From Liolophura sinensis (lineage: Eukaryota; Mollusca; Polyplacophora; Chitonida; Chitonidae), in contig NW_027018103.1 of NCBI RefSeq assembly GCF_032854445.1, positions 1 through 64,000 on the forward strand: a stretch of 64,000 bases of DNA, in the 5' to 3' direction. Below, piece by piece: positions 38,093 to 52,952 of the stretch. Below the pieces are notes generated by a model. That model saw nothing but the letters and a program-made list of their open reading frames with translations. It had not been told where the DNA came from and made no database searches. The first letter of the stretch is position 1. Each line of letters starts with the position of its first letter. Both the position numbers and the translations under genes were made by a program.

Positions 38093-41000
38093 ATGCGGAA
38101 ATGGCCCAGGCATCGGCAGCTGTTTAAAAAATTGCAAATTTCCCTGGTTTCCATGGAGTAAGAGCCGTTGCTGGGCACGTGACTATGACATCAATGATCA
38201 TTCAATTGTCGCTACAGCCAAAAGTATTGGTCGGAGGGCAACGCGGTTTGCACCATTCGATTTCTCGTCACAAAATACGTCGGATTAGCCTCTTACCAGC
38301 AGCACTGGAACAGTTTTTCCACTTTTGCATTTTTGCCTGGTCTTTTTGTTAATTTGAAATCGGATACAATCTACTATGTACAATCGCGACTGGTCATGAC
38401 TATATTCAACTTTTGACTGTAAGTTATGTGCCCTTCTGTAGCCCAGAAGACGTCAAATCTTTGGGCTAAGCCCATTTAACTCACCCAGCAATTGTCTTAC
38501 TTCTAAGTCCAAGACAATCTCAATGTCTTTATCTACGTGTAGAAAAACCACACCATTTGTACATAAAAAACACAATGTACTAGATACAGTCTGCTGTAAA
38601 AAGTACAACTGATCACTGACGCACATCAATAAGGTTCTAAAAGATGCGGAAATGGCCCAGGCATCGGCAGCTGTTTAAAAAATTGCAAATTTCCCTGGTT
38701 TCCATGGAGTAAGAGCCGTTGCTGGGCACGTGACTATGACATCAATGATCATTCAATTGTCGCTACAGCCAAAAGTATTGGTCGGAGAGCAACGCGGTTT
38801 GCACCATTCGATTTCTCGTGACAAAATACGTCGGATTAGCCTCTTACCAGCAGCACTGGAACAGTTTTTCCACTTTTGCATTTTTGTTTGGTCTTTTTGT
38901 TAATTGAAATCGGATACACTGTACTATGCACAATCGAGACTGGTCGTTACTATATTCAACTTTTAACTATACGTTATGTGCCCTTCGGTAGCCCAGAAGA
39001 CGTCAAATCTTTGGGCTAAGCCCATTTAACTCATCCAGCAATTGTCTTACTTTTCAGTCCAAGACAATCTCAATGTCTTTATCTACGTGTAGAAAAACCA
39101 CACCATTTGTACATAAAAAACACAATGTACTAGATACAGTCTGCTGTAAAAAGTACAACTGATCACTGAACCACATTTATAAGGTTCTAATAGATGCGGA
39201 AATGGCCCAGGCATCGGCAGCTGTTAAAAAATTGCATATTTCCCTGGTTTCCATGGAGTAAGAGCCGTTGCTGGGCACGTGACTATGACATCAATGATCA
39301 TTCAATTGTCGCTACAGCCAAAAGTATTAGTCGGAGAGCAACGCGGTTTGCACCATTCGATTTCTCGTCACAAAATACGTCGGATTAGCCTCTTACCAGC
39401 AGCACTGGAACAGTTTTTCCACTTTTGTATTTTTGCCTGGTCTTTTTGTTAATTGAAATCGGATACACTCTACTATGCACAATCGCGACTGGTCGTTACT
39501 ATATTCAACTTTTAACTATACGTTATGTGCCCTTCGGTAGCCCAGAAGACGTCAAATCTTTGGGCTAAGCCCATTTAACTCATCCAGCAATTGTCTTACT
39601 TTTCAGTCCAAGACAATCTCAATGTCTTTATCTACGTGTAGAAAAACCACACCATTTGTACATAAAAAACACAATGTACTAGATACAGTCTGCTGTAAAA
39701 AGTACAACTGATCACTGACCCACATCAATAAGGTTCTAAAAGATGCGGAATTGGCCCAGGCATCGGCAGCTGTTTAGAAAATTGCAAATTTCCCTGGTTT
39801 CCATGGAGTAAGAGCCGTTGCTGGGCACGTGACTATGACATCAATGATCATTCAATTGTCGCTACAGCCAAAAGTATTGGTCGGAGAGCAACGCGGTTTG
39901 CACCATTCGATTTCTCGTCACAAAATACGTCGGATTAGCCTCTTACCAGCAGCACTGGAACAGTTTTTCCACTTTTGCATTTTTGCCTGGTCTTTTTGTT
40001 AATTGAAATCGGATACACTGTACTATGCACAATCGCGACTGGTCGTTACTATATTTAACTTTTAACTATACGTTATGTGCCCTTCGGTAGCCCAGAAGAC
40101 GTCAAATCTTTGGGCTAAGCCCATTTAACTCATCCAGCAATTGTCTTACTTCTAAGTCCAAGACAATCTCAATGTCTTTATCTACGTAGAGAAAAACCAC
40201 ACCATTTGTACATAAAAAACACAAGGTACTAGATACAGTCTGCTGTAAAAAGTACAACTGATCACTGACGCACATCAATAAGGTTCTAAAAGATGCGGAA
40301 ATGGCCCAGGCATCGGCAGCTGTTTAAAAAATTGCAAATTTCCCTGGTTTCCATGGAGTAAGAGCCGTTGCTGGGCACGTGACTATGACATCAATGATCA
40401 TTCAATTGTCGCTACAGCCAAAAGTATTAGTCGGAGAGCAACGCGGTTTGCACCATTCGATTTCTCGTGACAAAATACGTCGGATTAGCCTCTTACCAGC
40501 AGCACTGGAACAGTTTTTCCACTTTTGCATTTTTGCCTGGTCCTTTTGTTAATTTGAAATCGGATACAATCTACTATGTACAATCGCGACTGGTCGTTAC
40601 TATATTCAACTTTTAACTATACGTTATGTGCCCTTCGGTAGCCCAGAAGACGTCAAATCTTTGGGCTAAGCCCATTTAACTCATCCAGCAATTGTCTTAC
40701 TTTTAAGTCCAAGACAATCTCAATGTCTTTATCTACGTGTAGAAAAACCACACCATTTGTACATAAAAAACACAATGTACTAGATACAGTCTGCTGTAAA
40801 AAGTACAACTGATCACTGACGCACATCAATAAGGTTCTAAAAGATGCGGAAATGGCCCAGGCATCGGCAGCTGTTTAAAAAATTGCAAATTTCCCTGGTT
40901 TCCATGGAGTAAGAGCCGTTGCTGGGCACGTGACTATGACATCAATGATCATTCAATTGTCGCTACAGCCAAAAGTATTAGTCGGAGAGCAACGCGGTTT

Positions 41001-44000
41001 GAACCATTCGATTTCTCGTCACAAAATACGTCGGATTAGCCTCTTACTAGCAGCACTGGAACAGTTTGTCCACTTTTGCATTTTTGTTTGGTCTTTTTGT
41101 TAATTGAAATCGGATACACTGTACTATGCACAATCGCGACTGGTCGTTACTATATTCAACTTTTAACTATACGTTATGTGCCCTTCGGTAGCCCAGAAGA
41201 CGTCAAATCTTTGGGCTAAGCCCATTTAACTCATCCAGCAATTGTCTTACTTTTAAGTCCAAGACAATTTCAATGTCTTTATCTACGTGTAGAAAAACCA
41301 CACCATTCGTACATAAAAAACACAATGTACTAGATACAGTCTGCTGTAAAAAGTACAACTGATCACTGACGCACATCAATAAGGTTCTAAAAGATGCGGA
41401 AATGGCCCAGGCATCGGCAGCTGTTTAAAAAATTGCAAATTTCCCTGGTTTCCATGGAGTAAGAGCCGTTGCTGGGCACGTGACTATGACATCAATGATC
41501 ATTCAATTGTCGCTACAGCCAAAAGTATTAGTCGGAGAGCAACGCGGTTTGCACCATTCGATTTCTCGTGACAAAATACGTCGGATTAGCCTCTTACCAG
41601 CAGCACTGGAACAGTTTTTCCACTTTTGCATTTTTGCCTGGTCCTTTTGTTAATTTGAAATCGGATACAATCTACTATGTACAATCGCGACTGGTCGTTA
41701 CTATATTCAACTTTTAACTATACGTTATGTGCCCTTCGGTAGCCCAGAAGACGTCAAATCTTTGGGCTAAGCCCATTTAACTCATCCAGCAATTGTCTTA
41801 CTTTTAAGTCCAAGACAATCTCAATGTCTTTATCTACGTGTAGAAAAACCACACCATTTGTACATAAAAAACACAATGTACTAGATACAGTCTGCTGTAA
41901 AAAGTACAACTGATCACTGACGCACATCAATAAGGTTCTAAAAGATGCGGAAATGGCCCAGGCATCGGCAGCTGTTTAAAAAATTGCAAATTTCCCTGGT
42001 TTCCATGGAGTAAGAGCCGTTGCTGGGCACGTGACTATGACATCAATGATCATTCAATTGTCGCTACAGCCAAAAGTATTGGTCGGAGGGCAACGCGGTT
42101 TGCACCATTCGATTTCTCGTCACAAAATACGTCGGATTAGCCTCTTACCAGCAGCACTGGAACAGTTTTTCCACTTTTGCATTTTTGCCTGGTCTTTTTG
42201 TTAATTTGAAATCGGATACAATCTACTATGTACAATCGCGACTGGTCATGACTATATTCAACTTTTGACTGTAAGTTATGTGCCCTTCTGTAGCCCAGAA
42301 GACGTCAAATCTTTGGGCTAAGCCCATTTAACTCACCCAGCAATTGTCTTACTTCTAAGTCCAAGACAATCTCAATGTCTTTATCTACGTGTAGAAAAAC
42401 CACACCATTTGTACATAAAAAACACAATGTACTAGATACAGTCTGCTGTAAAAAGTACAACTGATCACTGACGCACATCAATAAGGTTCTAAAAGATGCG
42501 GAAATGGCCCAGGCATCGGCAGCTGTTTAAAAAATTGCAAATTTCCCTGGTTTCCATGGAGTAAGAGCCGTTGCTGGGCACGTGACTATGACATCAATGA
42601 TCATTCAATTGTCGCTACAGCCAAAAGTATTGGTCGGAGAGCAACGCGGTTTGCACCATTCGATTTCTCGTGACAAAATACGTCGGATTAGCCTCTTACC
42701 AGCAGCACTGGAACAGTTTTTCCACTTTTGCATTTTTGTTTGGTCTTTTTGTTAATTGAAATCGGATACACTGTACTATGCACAATCGAGACTGGTCGTT
42801 ACTATATTCAACTTTTAACTATACGTTATGTGCCCTTCGGTAGCCCAGAAGACGTCAAATCTTTGGGCTAAGCCCATTTAACTCATCCAGCAATTGTCTT
42901 ACTTTTCAGTCCAAGACAATCTCAATGTCTTTATCTACGTGTAGAAAAACCACACCATTTGTACATAAAAAACACAATGTACTAGATACAGTCTGCTGTA
43001 AAAAGTACAACTGATCACTGAACCACATTTATAAGGTTCTAATAGATGCGGAAATGGCCCAGGCATCGGCAGCTGTTAAAAAATTGCATATTTCCCTGGT
43101 TTCCATGGAGTAAGAGCCGTTGCTGGGCACGTGACTATGACATCAATGATCATTCAATTGTCGCTACAGCCAAAAGTATTAGTCGGAGAGCAACGCGGTT
43201 TGCACCATTCGATTTCTCGTCACAAAATACGTCGGATTAGCCTCTTACCAGCAGCACTGGAACAGTTTTTCCACTTTTGTATTTTTGCCTGGTCTTTTTG
43301 TTAATTGAAATCGGATACACTCTACTATGCACAATCGCGACTGGTCGTTACTATATTCAACTTTTAACTATACGTTATGTGCCCTTCGGTAGCCCAGAAG
43401 ACGTCAAATCTTTGGGCTAAGCCCATTTAACTCATCCAGCAATTGTCTTACTTTTCAGTCCAAGACAATCTCAATGTCTTTATCTACGTGTAGAAAAACC
43501 ACACCATTTGTACATAAAAAACACAATGTACTAGATACAGTCTGCTGTAAAAAGTACAACTGATCACTGACCCACATCAATAAGGTTCTAAAAGATGCGG
43601 AATTGGCCCAGGCATCGGCAGCTGTTTAGAAAATTGCAAATTTCCCTGGTTTCCATGGAGTAAGAGCCGTTGCTGGGCACGTGACTATGACATCAATGAT
43701 CATTCAATTGTCGCTACAGCCAAAAGTATTGGTCGGAGAGCAACGCGGTTTGCACCATTCGATTTCTCGTCACAAAATACGTCGGATTAGCCTCTTACCA
43801 GCAGCACTGGAACAGTTTTTCCACTTTTGCATTTTTGCCTGGTCTTTTTGTTAATTGAAATCGGATACACTGTACTATGCACAATCGCGACTGGTCGTTA
43901 CTATATTTAACTTTTAACTATACGTTATGTGCCCTTCGGTAGCCCAGAAGACGTCAAATCTTTGGGCTAAGCCCATTTAACTCATCCAGCAATTGTCTTA

Positions 44001-44240
44001 CTTCTAAGTCCAAGACAATCTCAATGTCTTTATCTACGTAGAGAAAAACCACACCATTTGTACATAAAAAACACAAGGTACTAGATACAGTCTGCTGTAA
44101 AAAGTACAACTGATCACTGACGCACATCAATAAGGTTCTAAAAGATGCGGAAATGGCCCAGGCATCGGCAGCTGTTTAAAAAATTGCAAATTTCCCTGGT
44201 TTCCATGGAGTAAGAGCCGTTGATGGGCACGTGACTATGA
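37120..44240 (+). repeat. Tandem duplication with a seven-monomer period (3,852 bp)
   Basis: About 37.12-40.39 kb matches about 40.97-44.24 kb at an offset of 3,850-3,852 bp. Anchors are TTTGAACC (about 37148 and 40998), TGGTCCTTTTG (37790 and 41641), GGAGGGCAAC (38233 and 42085), the monomer starts 39194 and 43046, CACTCTACTATG (39468 and 43320), and CTACGTAGAG (40185 and 44035). The last two are found only in this pair, which argues for a recent duplication. A junction lies inside the monomer starting at 40844, whose first part resembles 38093 and later part 36992. Confidence 0.8.
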
Positions 44241-47200
44241 CACCAATGATCATTCAATTGTCGCTACAGCCAAAGGTATTGGTCGGAGAGCAACGCGGTT
44301 TGCACCATTCGATTTCTCGTCACAAAATACGTCGGATTAGCCTCTTACCAGCAGCACTGGAACAGTTTTTCCACTTTTGCATTTTTGTTTGGTCTTTTTG
44401 TTAATTGAAATCGGATACACTGTACTATGCACAATCGCGACTGGTCGTTACTATATTCAACTTTTAACTATACGTTATGTGCCCTTCGGTACCCCAGAAG
44501 ACGTCAAATCTTTGGGCTAAGCCCATTTAACTCATCCAGCAATTGTCTTACTTTTAAGTCCAAGACAATTTCAATGTCTTTATCTACGTGTAGAAAAACC
44601 ACACCATTCGTACATAAAAAACACAATGTACTAGATACAGTCTGCTGTAAAAAGTACAACTGATCACTGAACCTCATTTATAAGGTTCTAATAGATGCGG
44701 AATTGGGCCAGGCATCGGCAGCTGTTAAAAAATTGCATATTTCCCTGGTTTCCATGGAGTAAGAGCCGTTGCTGGGCACGTGACTATGACATCAATGATC
44801 ATTCAATTGTCGCTACAGCCAAAAGTATTGGTCGGAGAGCAACGCGGTTTGCACCATTCGATTTCTCGTGACAAAATACGTCGGATTAGCCTCTTACCAG
44901 CAGCACTGGAACAGTTTTTTCCACTTTTGCATTTTTGCCTGGTCTTTTTGTTAATTTGAAATCGGATACAATCTACTATGTACAATCTGCGACTGGTCAT
45001 TACTATATTCAACTTTTGACTGTAAGTTATGTGCCCTTCTGTAGCCCGAAGACGTCAAATCTTTGGGCTAAGCCCATTTAACTCATCCAGCAATTGTCTT
45101 ACTTCTAAGTCCAAGACAATCTCAATGTCTTTATCTACGTGTAGAAAAAACCACACCATTTGTACATAAAAAACACAAGGTACTAGATACAGTTCCTGCT
45201 GTAAAAAGTACAACTGATCACTGACGCACATCAATAAGGTTCTAAAAGATGCGGAAATGGCCCCAGGCATCGGCAGCTGTTTAAAAAATTGCAAATTTCC
45301 CTGGTTTCCATGGGAGTAAGAGCCGTTGCTGGGCACGTGACTATGACATCAATGATTATTCAATTGTCGCTACAGCCAAAAGTATTGGTCGGAGAGCAAC
45401 GCGGTTTGCACCATTCGATTTCTCGTGACAAAATACGTCGGATTAGCCTTCTTACCAGCAGCACTGGAAACAGTTGTCCACTTTTGCATTTTTGTTTGGT
45501 CTTTTTGTTAATTGAAATCGGATACACTGTACTATGCACAATCGCGACTGGTCGTTACTATATTCAACTTTTAACTATACGTTATGTGCCCTTCGGTAGC
45601 CCAGAAGACGTCAAATCTTTGGGCTAAGCCCATTTAACTCATCCAGCAATTGTCTTACTTTTAAGTCCAAGACAATCTCAATGTCTTTATCTACGTGTAG
45701 AAAAACCACACCATTCGTACATAAAAAACACAATGTACTAGATACAGTCTGCTGTAAAAAGTACAACTGATCACTGACGCACATCAATAAGGTTCTAAAA
45801 GATGCGGAAATGGCCCAGGCATCGGCAGCTGTTTAAAAAATTGCAAATTTCCCTGGTTTCCATGGAGTAAGAGCCGTTGCTGGGCACGTGACTATGACAT
45901 CAATGATCATTCAATTGTCGCTACAGCCAAAAGTATTGGTCGGAGAGCAACGCGGTTTGCACCATTTGATTTCTCGTCACAAAATACGTCGGATTAGCCT
46001 CTTACCAGCAGCACTGGAACAGTTGTTCCACTTTTGCATTTTTGCCTGGTCTTTTTGTTAATTGAAATCGGATACACTGTACTATGCACAATCGCGACTG
46101 GTCGTTACTATATTTAACTTTTAACTATACGTTATGTGCCCTTCGGTAGCCCAGAAGACGTCAAATCTTTGGGCTAAGCCCATTTAACTCATCCAGCAAT
46201 TGTCTTACTTCTAAGTCCAAGACAATCTCAATGTCTTTATCTACGTGTAGAAAAACCACACCATTTGTACATAAAAAACACAAGGTACTAGATACAGTCT
46301 GCTGTAAAAAGTACAACTGATCACTGACGCACATCAATAAGGTTCTAAAAGATGCGGAAATGGCCCAGGCATCGGCAGCTGTTTAAAAAATTGCAAATTT
46401 CCCTGGTTTCCATGGAGTAAGAGCCGTTGCTGGGCACGTGACTATGACATCAATGATCATTCAATTGTCGCTACAGCCAAAAGTATTGGTCGGAGAGCAA
46501 CGCGGTTTGCACCATTCGATTTCTCGTCACAAAATACGTCGGATTAGCCTCTTACCAGCAGCACTGGAACAGTTTTTCCACTTTTGCATTTTTGCCTGGT
46601 CTTTTTGTTAATTGAAATCGGATACACTGTACTATGCACAATCGCGACTGGTCGTTACTATATTCAACTTTTAACTATACGTTATGTGCCCTTCGGTACC
46701 CCAGAAGACGTCAAATCTTTGGGCTAAGCCCATTTAACTCATCCAGCAATTGTCTTACTTTTAAGTCCAAGACAATCTCAATGTCTTTATCTACGTGTAG
46801 AAAAACCACACCATTCGTACATAAAAAACACAAGGTACTAGATACAGTCTGCTGTAAAAAGTACAACTGATCACTGACGCACATCAATAAGGTTCTAAAA
46901 GATGCGGAAATGGCCCAGGCATCGGCAGCTGTTTAAAAAATTGCAAATTTCCCTGGTTTCCATGGAGTAAGAGCCGTTGCTGGGCACGTGACTATGACAT
47001 CAATGATCATTCAATTGTCGCTACAGCCAAAAGTATTGGTCGGAGAGCAACGCGGTTTGCACCATTCGATTTCTCGTGACAAAATACGTCGGATTAGCCT
47101 CTTACCAGCAGCACTGGAACAATTTTTCCACTTTTGCATTTTTGCCTGGTCTTTTTGTTAATTTGAAATCGGATACAATCTACTATGTACAATCGCGACT

Positions 47201-48700
47201 GGTCATTACTATATTCAACTTTTGACTGTAAGTTATGTGCCCTTCTGTAGCCCAGAAGACGTCAAATCTTTGGGCTAAGCCCATTTAACTCACCCAGCAA
47301 TTGTCTTACTTCTAAGTCCAAGACAATCTCAATGTCTTTATCTACGTGTAGAAAAACCACACCATCTGTACATAAAAAACACAAGGTACTAGATACAGTC
47401 TGCTGTAAAAAGTACAACTGATCACTGACCCACATCAATAAGGTTCTAAAAGATGCGGAAATGGCCCAGGCATCGGCAGCTGTTTAAAAAATTGCAAATT
47501 TCACTGGTTTCCATGGAGTAAGAGCCGTTGCTGGGCACGTGACTATGACATCAATGATCATTCAATTGTCGCTACAGCCAAAAGTATTGGTCGGAGAGCA
47601 ACGCGGTTTGCATCATTCGATTTCTCGTCACAAAATACGTCGGATTAGCCTCTTACTAGCAGCACTGGAACAGTTTTTCCACTTTTGCATTTTTGCCTGG
47701 TCTTTTTGTTAATTGAAATCGGATACACTGTACTATGCACAATCGAGACTGGTCGTTACTATATTCAACTTTTAACTATACGTTATGTGCCCTTCGGTAG
47801 CCCAGAAGACGTCAAATCTTTGGGCTAAGCCCATTTAACTCACCCAGCAATTGTCTTACTTTTAAGTCCAAGACAATTTCAATGTCTTTATCTACGTGTA
47901 GAAAAACCACACCATTCGTACATAAAAAACACAATGTACTAGATACAGTCCGCTGTAAAAAGTACAACTGATCACTGAACCTCATTTATAAGGTTCTAAT
48001 AGATGCGGAATTGGGCCAGGCATCGGCAGCTGTTAAAACATTGCATATTTCCCTGGTTTCCATGGAGTAAGAGCCGTTGCTGGGCACGTGACTATGACAT
48101 CAATGATCATTCAATTGTCGCTACAGCCAAAAGTATTAGTCGGAGAGCAACGCGGTTTACACCATTCGATTTCTCGTGACAAAATACGTCGGATTAGCCT
48201 CTTACCAGCAGCACTGGAACAGTTTTTCCACTTTTGCATTTTTGCCTGGTCTTTTTGTTAATTTGAAATCGGATACAATCTACTATGTACAATCGCGACT
48301 GGTCGTTACTATATTCAACTTTTAACTATACGTTATGTGCCCTTCGGTAGCCCAGAAGACGTCAAATCTTTGGGCTAAGCCCATTTAACTCATCCAGCAA
48401 TTGTCTTACTTTTAAGTCCAAGACAATCTCAATGTCTTTATCTACGTGTAGAAAAACCACACCATTCGTACATAAAAAACACAATGTACTAGATACAGTC
48501 TGCTGTAAAAAGTACAACTGATCACTGACGCACATCAATAAGGTTCTAAAAGATGCGGAAATGGCCCAGGCATCGGCAGCTGTTTAAAAAATTGCAAATT
48601 TCCCTGGTTTCCATGGAGTAAGAGCCGTTGCTGGGCACGTGACTATGACATCAATGATCATTCAATTGTCGCTACAGCCAAAATTATTGGTCGGAGAGCA
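41950..48700 (+). repeat. Long duplicated block A, copy 2 (~12 monomers)
   Basis: This is the counterpart of 17750-24500. The offset grows from 24,206 to 24,213 bp only through the indel cluster at 44985-45480. Private changes here include GATGGGCACG (about 44222) and CAAAGGTATT (about 44271). At its right end it runs straight into block B copy 2, skipping nine monomers that separate the blocks at 24.5-28.9 kb. Confidence 0.75.
44985..45480. other. Short cluster of one-base indels
   Basis: Within about 500 bp there are at least eight private indels: AATCTGCGAC near 44985, GTAGCCCGAAG near 45045, GAAAAAACCAC near 45143, CAGTTCCTGC near 45190, GGCCCCAGG near 45260, CATGGGAG near 45309, CCTTCTTACC near 45447, and GGAAACAGTTG near 45467. 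The related copies at 20.77-21.27 and 27.38-27.87 kb have essentially none. This looks like a poorly supported consensus patch. Confidence 0.65.
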
Positions 48701-49103
48701 ACGCGGTTTGCACCATTCGATTTCTCGTCACAAAATACGTCGGATTAGCCTCTTACCAGCAGCACTGGAACAGTTTTTCCACTTTTGCATTTTTGCCTGG
48801 TCTTTTTGTTAATTTGAAATCGGATACAATCTACTATGTACAATTGCGACTGGTCATGACTATATTCAACTTTTGACTATAAGTTATGTGCCCTTCTGTA
48901 GCCCAGAAGACGTCAAATCTTTGGGCTAAGCCCATTTAACTCACCCAGCAATTGTCTTACTTTTAAGTCCAAGACAATCTCAATGTCTTTATCTACGTGT
49001 AGAAAAACCACACCATTCGTACATAAAAAACACAATGTACTAGATACAGTCTGCTGTAAAAAGTACAACTGATCACTGAACCACATCTATAAGGTTCTAA
49101 AAG

Positions 49104-52100
49104 ATGCGGAAATGGCCCAGGCATCGGCAGCTGTTTAAAAAATTGCAAATTTCCCTGGTTTCCATGGAGTAAGAGCCGTTGCTGGGCACGTGACTATGAC
49201 ATCAATGATCATTCAATTGTCGCTACAGCCAAAAGTATTGGTCGGAGAGCAACGCGGTTTGCACCATTCGATTTCTCGTGACAAAATACGTCGGATTAGC
49301 CTCTTACCAGTAGCACTGGAACAGTTTTTCCACTTTTGCATTTTTGCCTGGTCTTTTTGTTAATTGAAATCGGATACACTGTACTATGCACAATCGCGAC
49401 TGGTCATTATTATATTCAACTTTTGACTATATGTTATGTGCCCTTCGGTAGCCCAGAAGACGTCAAACCTTTGTCCTAAACCCATTAAACTCACCCAGCA
49501 ATTGTCTTACTTTTAAGTCCAAGACAATCTCAATGTCTTTATCTACGTGTAGAAAAACCACACCATTTGTACATAAAAAACACAAGGTACTAGATACAGT
49601 CTGCTGTAAAAAGTACAACTGATCACTGACCCACATCAATAAGGTTCTAAAAGATGCGGAATTGGCCCAGGCATCGGCAGCTGTTTAAAAAATTGCATAT
49701 TTCCCTGGTTTCCATGGAGTAAGAGCCGTTGCTGGGCACGTGACTATGACATCAATGATCATTCAATTGTCGCTACAGCCAAAAGTATTGGTCGGAGAGC
49801 AACGCGGTTTGCACCATTCGATTTCTCGTCACAAAATACGTCGGATTAGCCTCTTTCCAGCAGCACTGGAACAGTTTTTCCACTTTTGCATTTTTGCCTG
49901 GTCTTTTTGTTAATTGAAATCGGCTACACTGTACTATGCACAATCGCGACTGGTCGTTACTATATTCAACTTTTAACTATACGTTATGTCCCCTTCGGTA
50001 GCCCAGAAGACGTCAAATCTTTGGGCTAAGCCCATTTAACTCACCCAGCAATTGTCTTACTTTTAAGTCCAAGACAATCTCAATGTCTTTATCTACGTGG
50101 AGAAAAACCACACCATTCGTACATAAAAAACACAAGGTACTAGATACAGTCTGCTGTAAAAAGTACAACTGATCACTAAACCACATCTATAAGGTTCTAA
50201 GAGATGCGGAATGGGGCCAGGCATCGGCAGCTGTTAAAAAATTGCATATTTCCCTGGTTTCCATGGAGTAAGAGCCGTTGCTGGGCACGTGACTATGACA
50301 TCAATGATCATTCAATTGTCGCTACAGCCAAAAGTATTGGTCGGAGAGCAACGCGGTTTGCACCATTCGATTTCTCGTCACAAAATACGTCGGATTAGCC
50401 TCTTACCAGCAGCACTGGAACAGTTTTTCCACTTTTGCATTTTTGCCTGGTCTTTTTGTTAATTGAAATCGGATACACTGTACTATGCACAATCGCGACT
50501 GGTCGTTACTATATTCAACTTTTAACTATACGTTATGTGCCCTTCGGTAGCCCAGAAGACGTCAATTCTTTGGGCTAAGCCCATTTAACTCACCCAGCAA
50601 TTGTCTTACTTTTAAGTCCAAGACAATCTCAATGTCTTTATCTACGTGGAGAAAAACCACACCATTCGTACATAAAAAACACAAGGTACTAGATACAGTC
50701 TGCTGTAAAAAGTACAACTGATCACTAAACCACATCTATAAGGTTCTAAAAGATGCGGAATGGGGCCAGGCATCGGCAGCTGTTAAAAAATTGCATATTT
50801 CCCTGGTTTCCATGGAGTAAGAGCCGTTGCTGGGCACGTGACTATGACATCAATGATCATTCAATTGTCGCTACAGCCAAAAGTATTGGTCGGAGAGCAA
50901 CGCGGTTTGCACCATTCGATTTCTCGTGACAAAATACGTCGGATTAGCCTCTTACTAGCAGCACTAAAACAGCTTTTCCACTTTTGCATTTTTGCCTGGT
51001 CTTTTTGTTAATTTGAAATCGGATACAATCTACTATGTACAATCGCGACTGGTCATTACTATATTCAACTTTTGACTATAAGTTATGTGCCCTTCTGTAG
51101 CCCAGAAGACGTCAAATCTTTGGGCTAAGCCCATTTAACTCATCCAGCAAATGTCTTACTTTTAAGTCCAAGACAATTTCAATGTCTTTATCTACGTGTA
51201 GGAAAACCACACCATTCGTACATAAAAAACACAATGTACTAGATACAGTCTGCTGTAAAAAGTACAACTGATCACTGAACCACATCAATAAGGTTCTAAT
51301 AGATGCGGAATTAGGCCAGGCATCGGCAGCTGTTAAAAAATTGCATATTTCCCTGGTTTCCATGGAGTAAGAGCCGTTGCTGGGCATGTGACTATGACAT
51401 CAATGATCATTCAATTGTCGCTACAGCCAAAAGTATTAGTCGGAGAGCAACGCGGTTTGCACCATTCGATTTCTCGTCACAAAATACGTCGGATTAGCCT
51501 CTTACCAGCAGCACTGGAACAGTTTTTCCACTTTTGTATTTTTGTTTGGTTTTTTTGTTAATTGAATTCGGATACACTGTACTATGCACAATCGGGACTG
51601 GTCGTTACTATATTCAGCTTTTAACTATACGTTATGTGCCCTTCGGTAGCCCAGAAGACGTCAAATCTTTGGGCTAAGCCCATTTAACTCATCCAGCAAT
51701 TGTCTTACTTTTCAGTCCAAGACAATCTCAATGTCTTTATCTACGTGTAGAAAAACCACACCATTTGTACATAAAAAACACAATGTACTAGATACAGTCT
51801 GCTGTAAAAAGTACAACTGATCACTGACCCACATCAATAAGGTTCTAAAAGATGCGGAATTGGCCCAGGCATCGGCAGCTGTTTAGAAAATTGCAAATTT
51901 CCCTGGTTTCCATGGAGTAAGAGCCGTTGCTGGGCACGTGACTATGACATCAATGATCATTCAATTGTCGCTACAGCCAAAAGTATTAGTCGGAGAGCAA
52001 CGCGGTTTGAACCATTCGATTTCTCGTCACAAAATACGTCGGATTAGCCTCTTACTAGCAGCACTGGAACAGTTTGTCCACTTTTGCATTTTTGTTTGGT

Positions 52101-52952
52101 CTTTTTGTTAATTGAAATCGGATACACTGTACTATGCACAATCGCGACTGGTCGTTACTATATTCAACTTTTAACTATACGTTATGTGCCCTTCGGTAGC
52201 CCAGAAGACGTCAAATCTTTGGGCTAAGCCCATTTAACTCATCCAGCAATTGTCTTACTTTTAAGTCCAAGACAATCTCAATGTCTTTATCTACGTGTAG
52301 AAAAACCACACCATTCGTACATAAAAAACACAATGTACTAGATACAGTCTGCTGTAAAAAGTACAACTGATCACTGACGCACATCAATAAGGTTCTAAAA
52401 GATGCGGAAATGGCCCAGGCATCGGCAGCTGTTTAAAAAATTGCAAATTTCCCTGGTTTCCATGAAGTAAGAGCCGTTGCTGGGCACGTGACTATGACAT
52501 CAATGATCATTCAATTGTCGCTACAGCCAAAAGTATTAGTCGGAGAGCAACGCGGTTTGCACCATTCGATTTCTCGTGACAAAATACGTCGGATTAGCCT
52601 CTTACCAGCAGCACTGGAACAGTTTTTCCACTTTTGCATTTTTGCCTGGTCCTTTTGTTAATTTGAAATCGGATACAATCTACTATGTACAATCGCGACT
52701 GGTCGTTACTATATTCAACTTTTAACTATACGTTATGTGCCCTTCGGTAGCCCAGAAGACGTCAAATCTTTGGGCTAAGCCCATTTAACTCATCCAGCAA
52801 TTGTCTTACTTTTAAGTCCAAGACAATCTCAATGTCTTTATCTACGTGTAGAAAAACCACACCATTCGTACATAAAAAACACAATGTACTAGATACAGTC
52901 TGCTGTAAAAAGTACAACTGATCACTGAACCACATCTATAAGGTTCTAATAG
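49104..52952 (+). repeat. Higher-order repeat H, seven-monomer unit (3,849 bp)
   Basis: It has the same length and monomer order as 29845-33693, with starts at 49104, about 49654, 50204, 50753, about 51303, about 51852 and about 52402. The double AATGGGG monomer is present. The fourth monomer carries AAAAGATGCGG and CGTGACAAA where 31494 has AGAGATGCGG and CGTCACAAA, so small exchanges have occurred. Confidence 0.8.
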
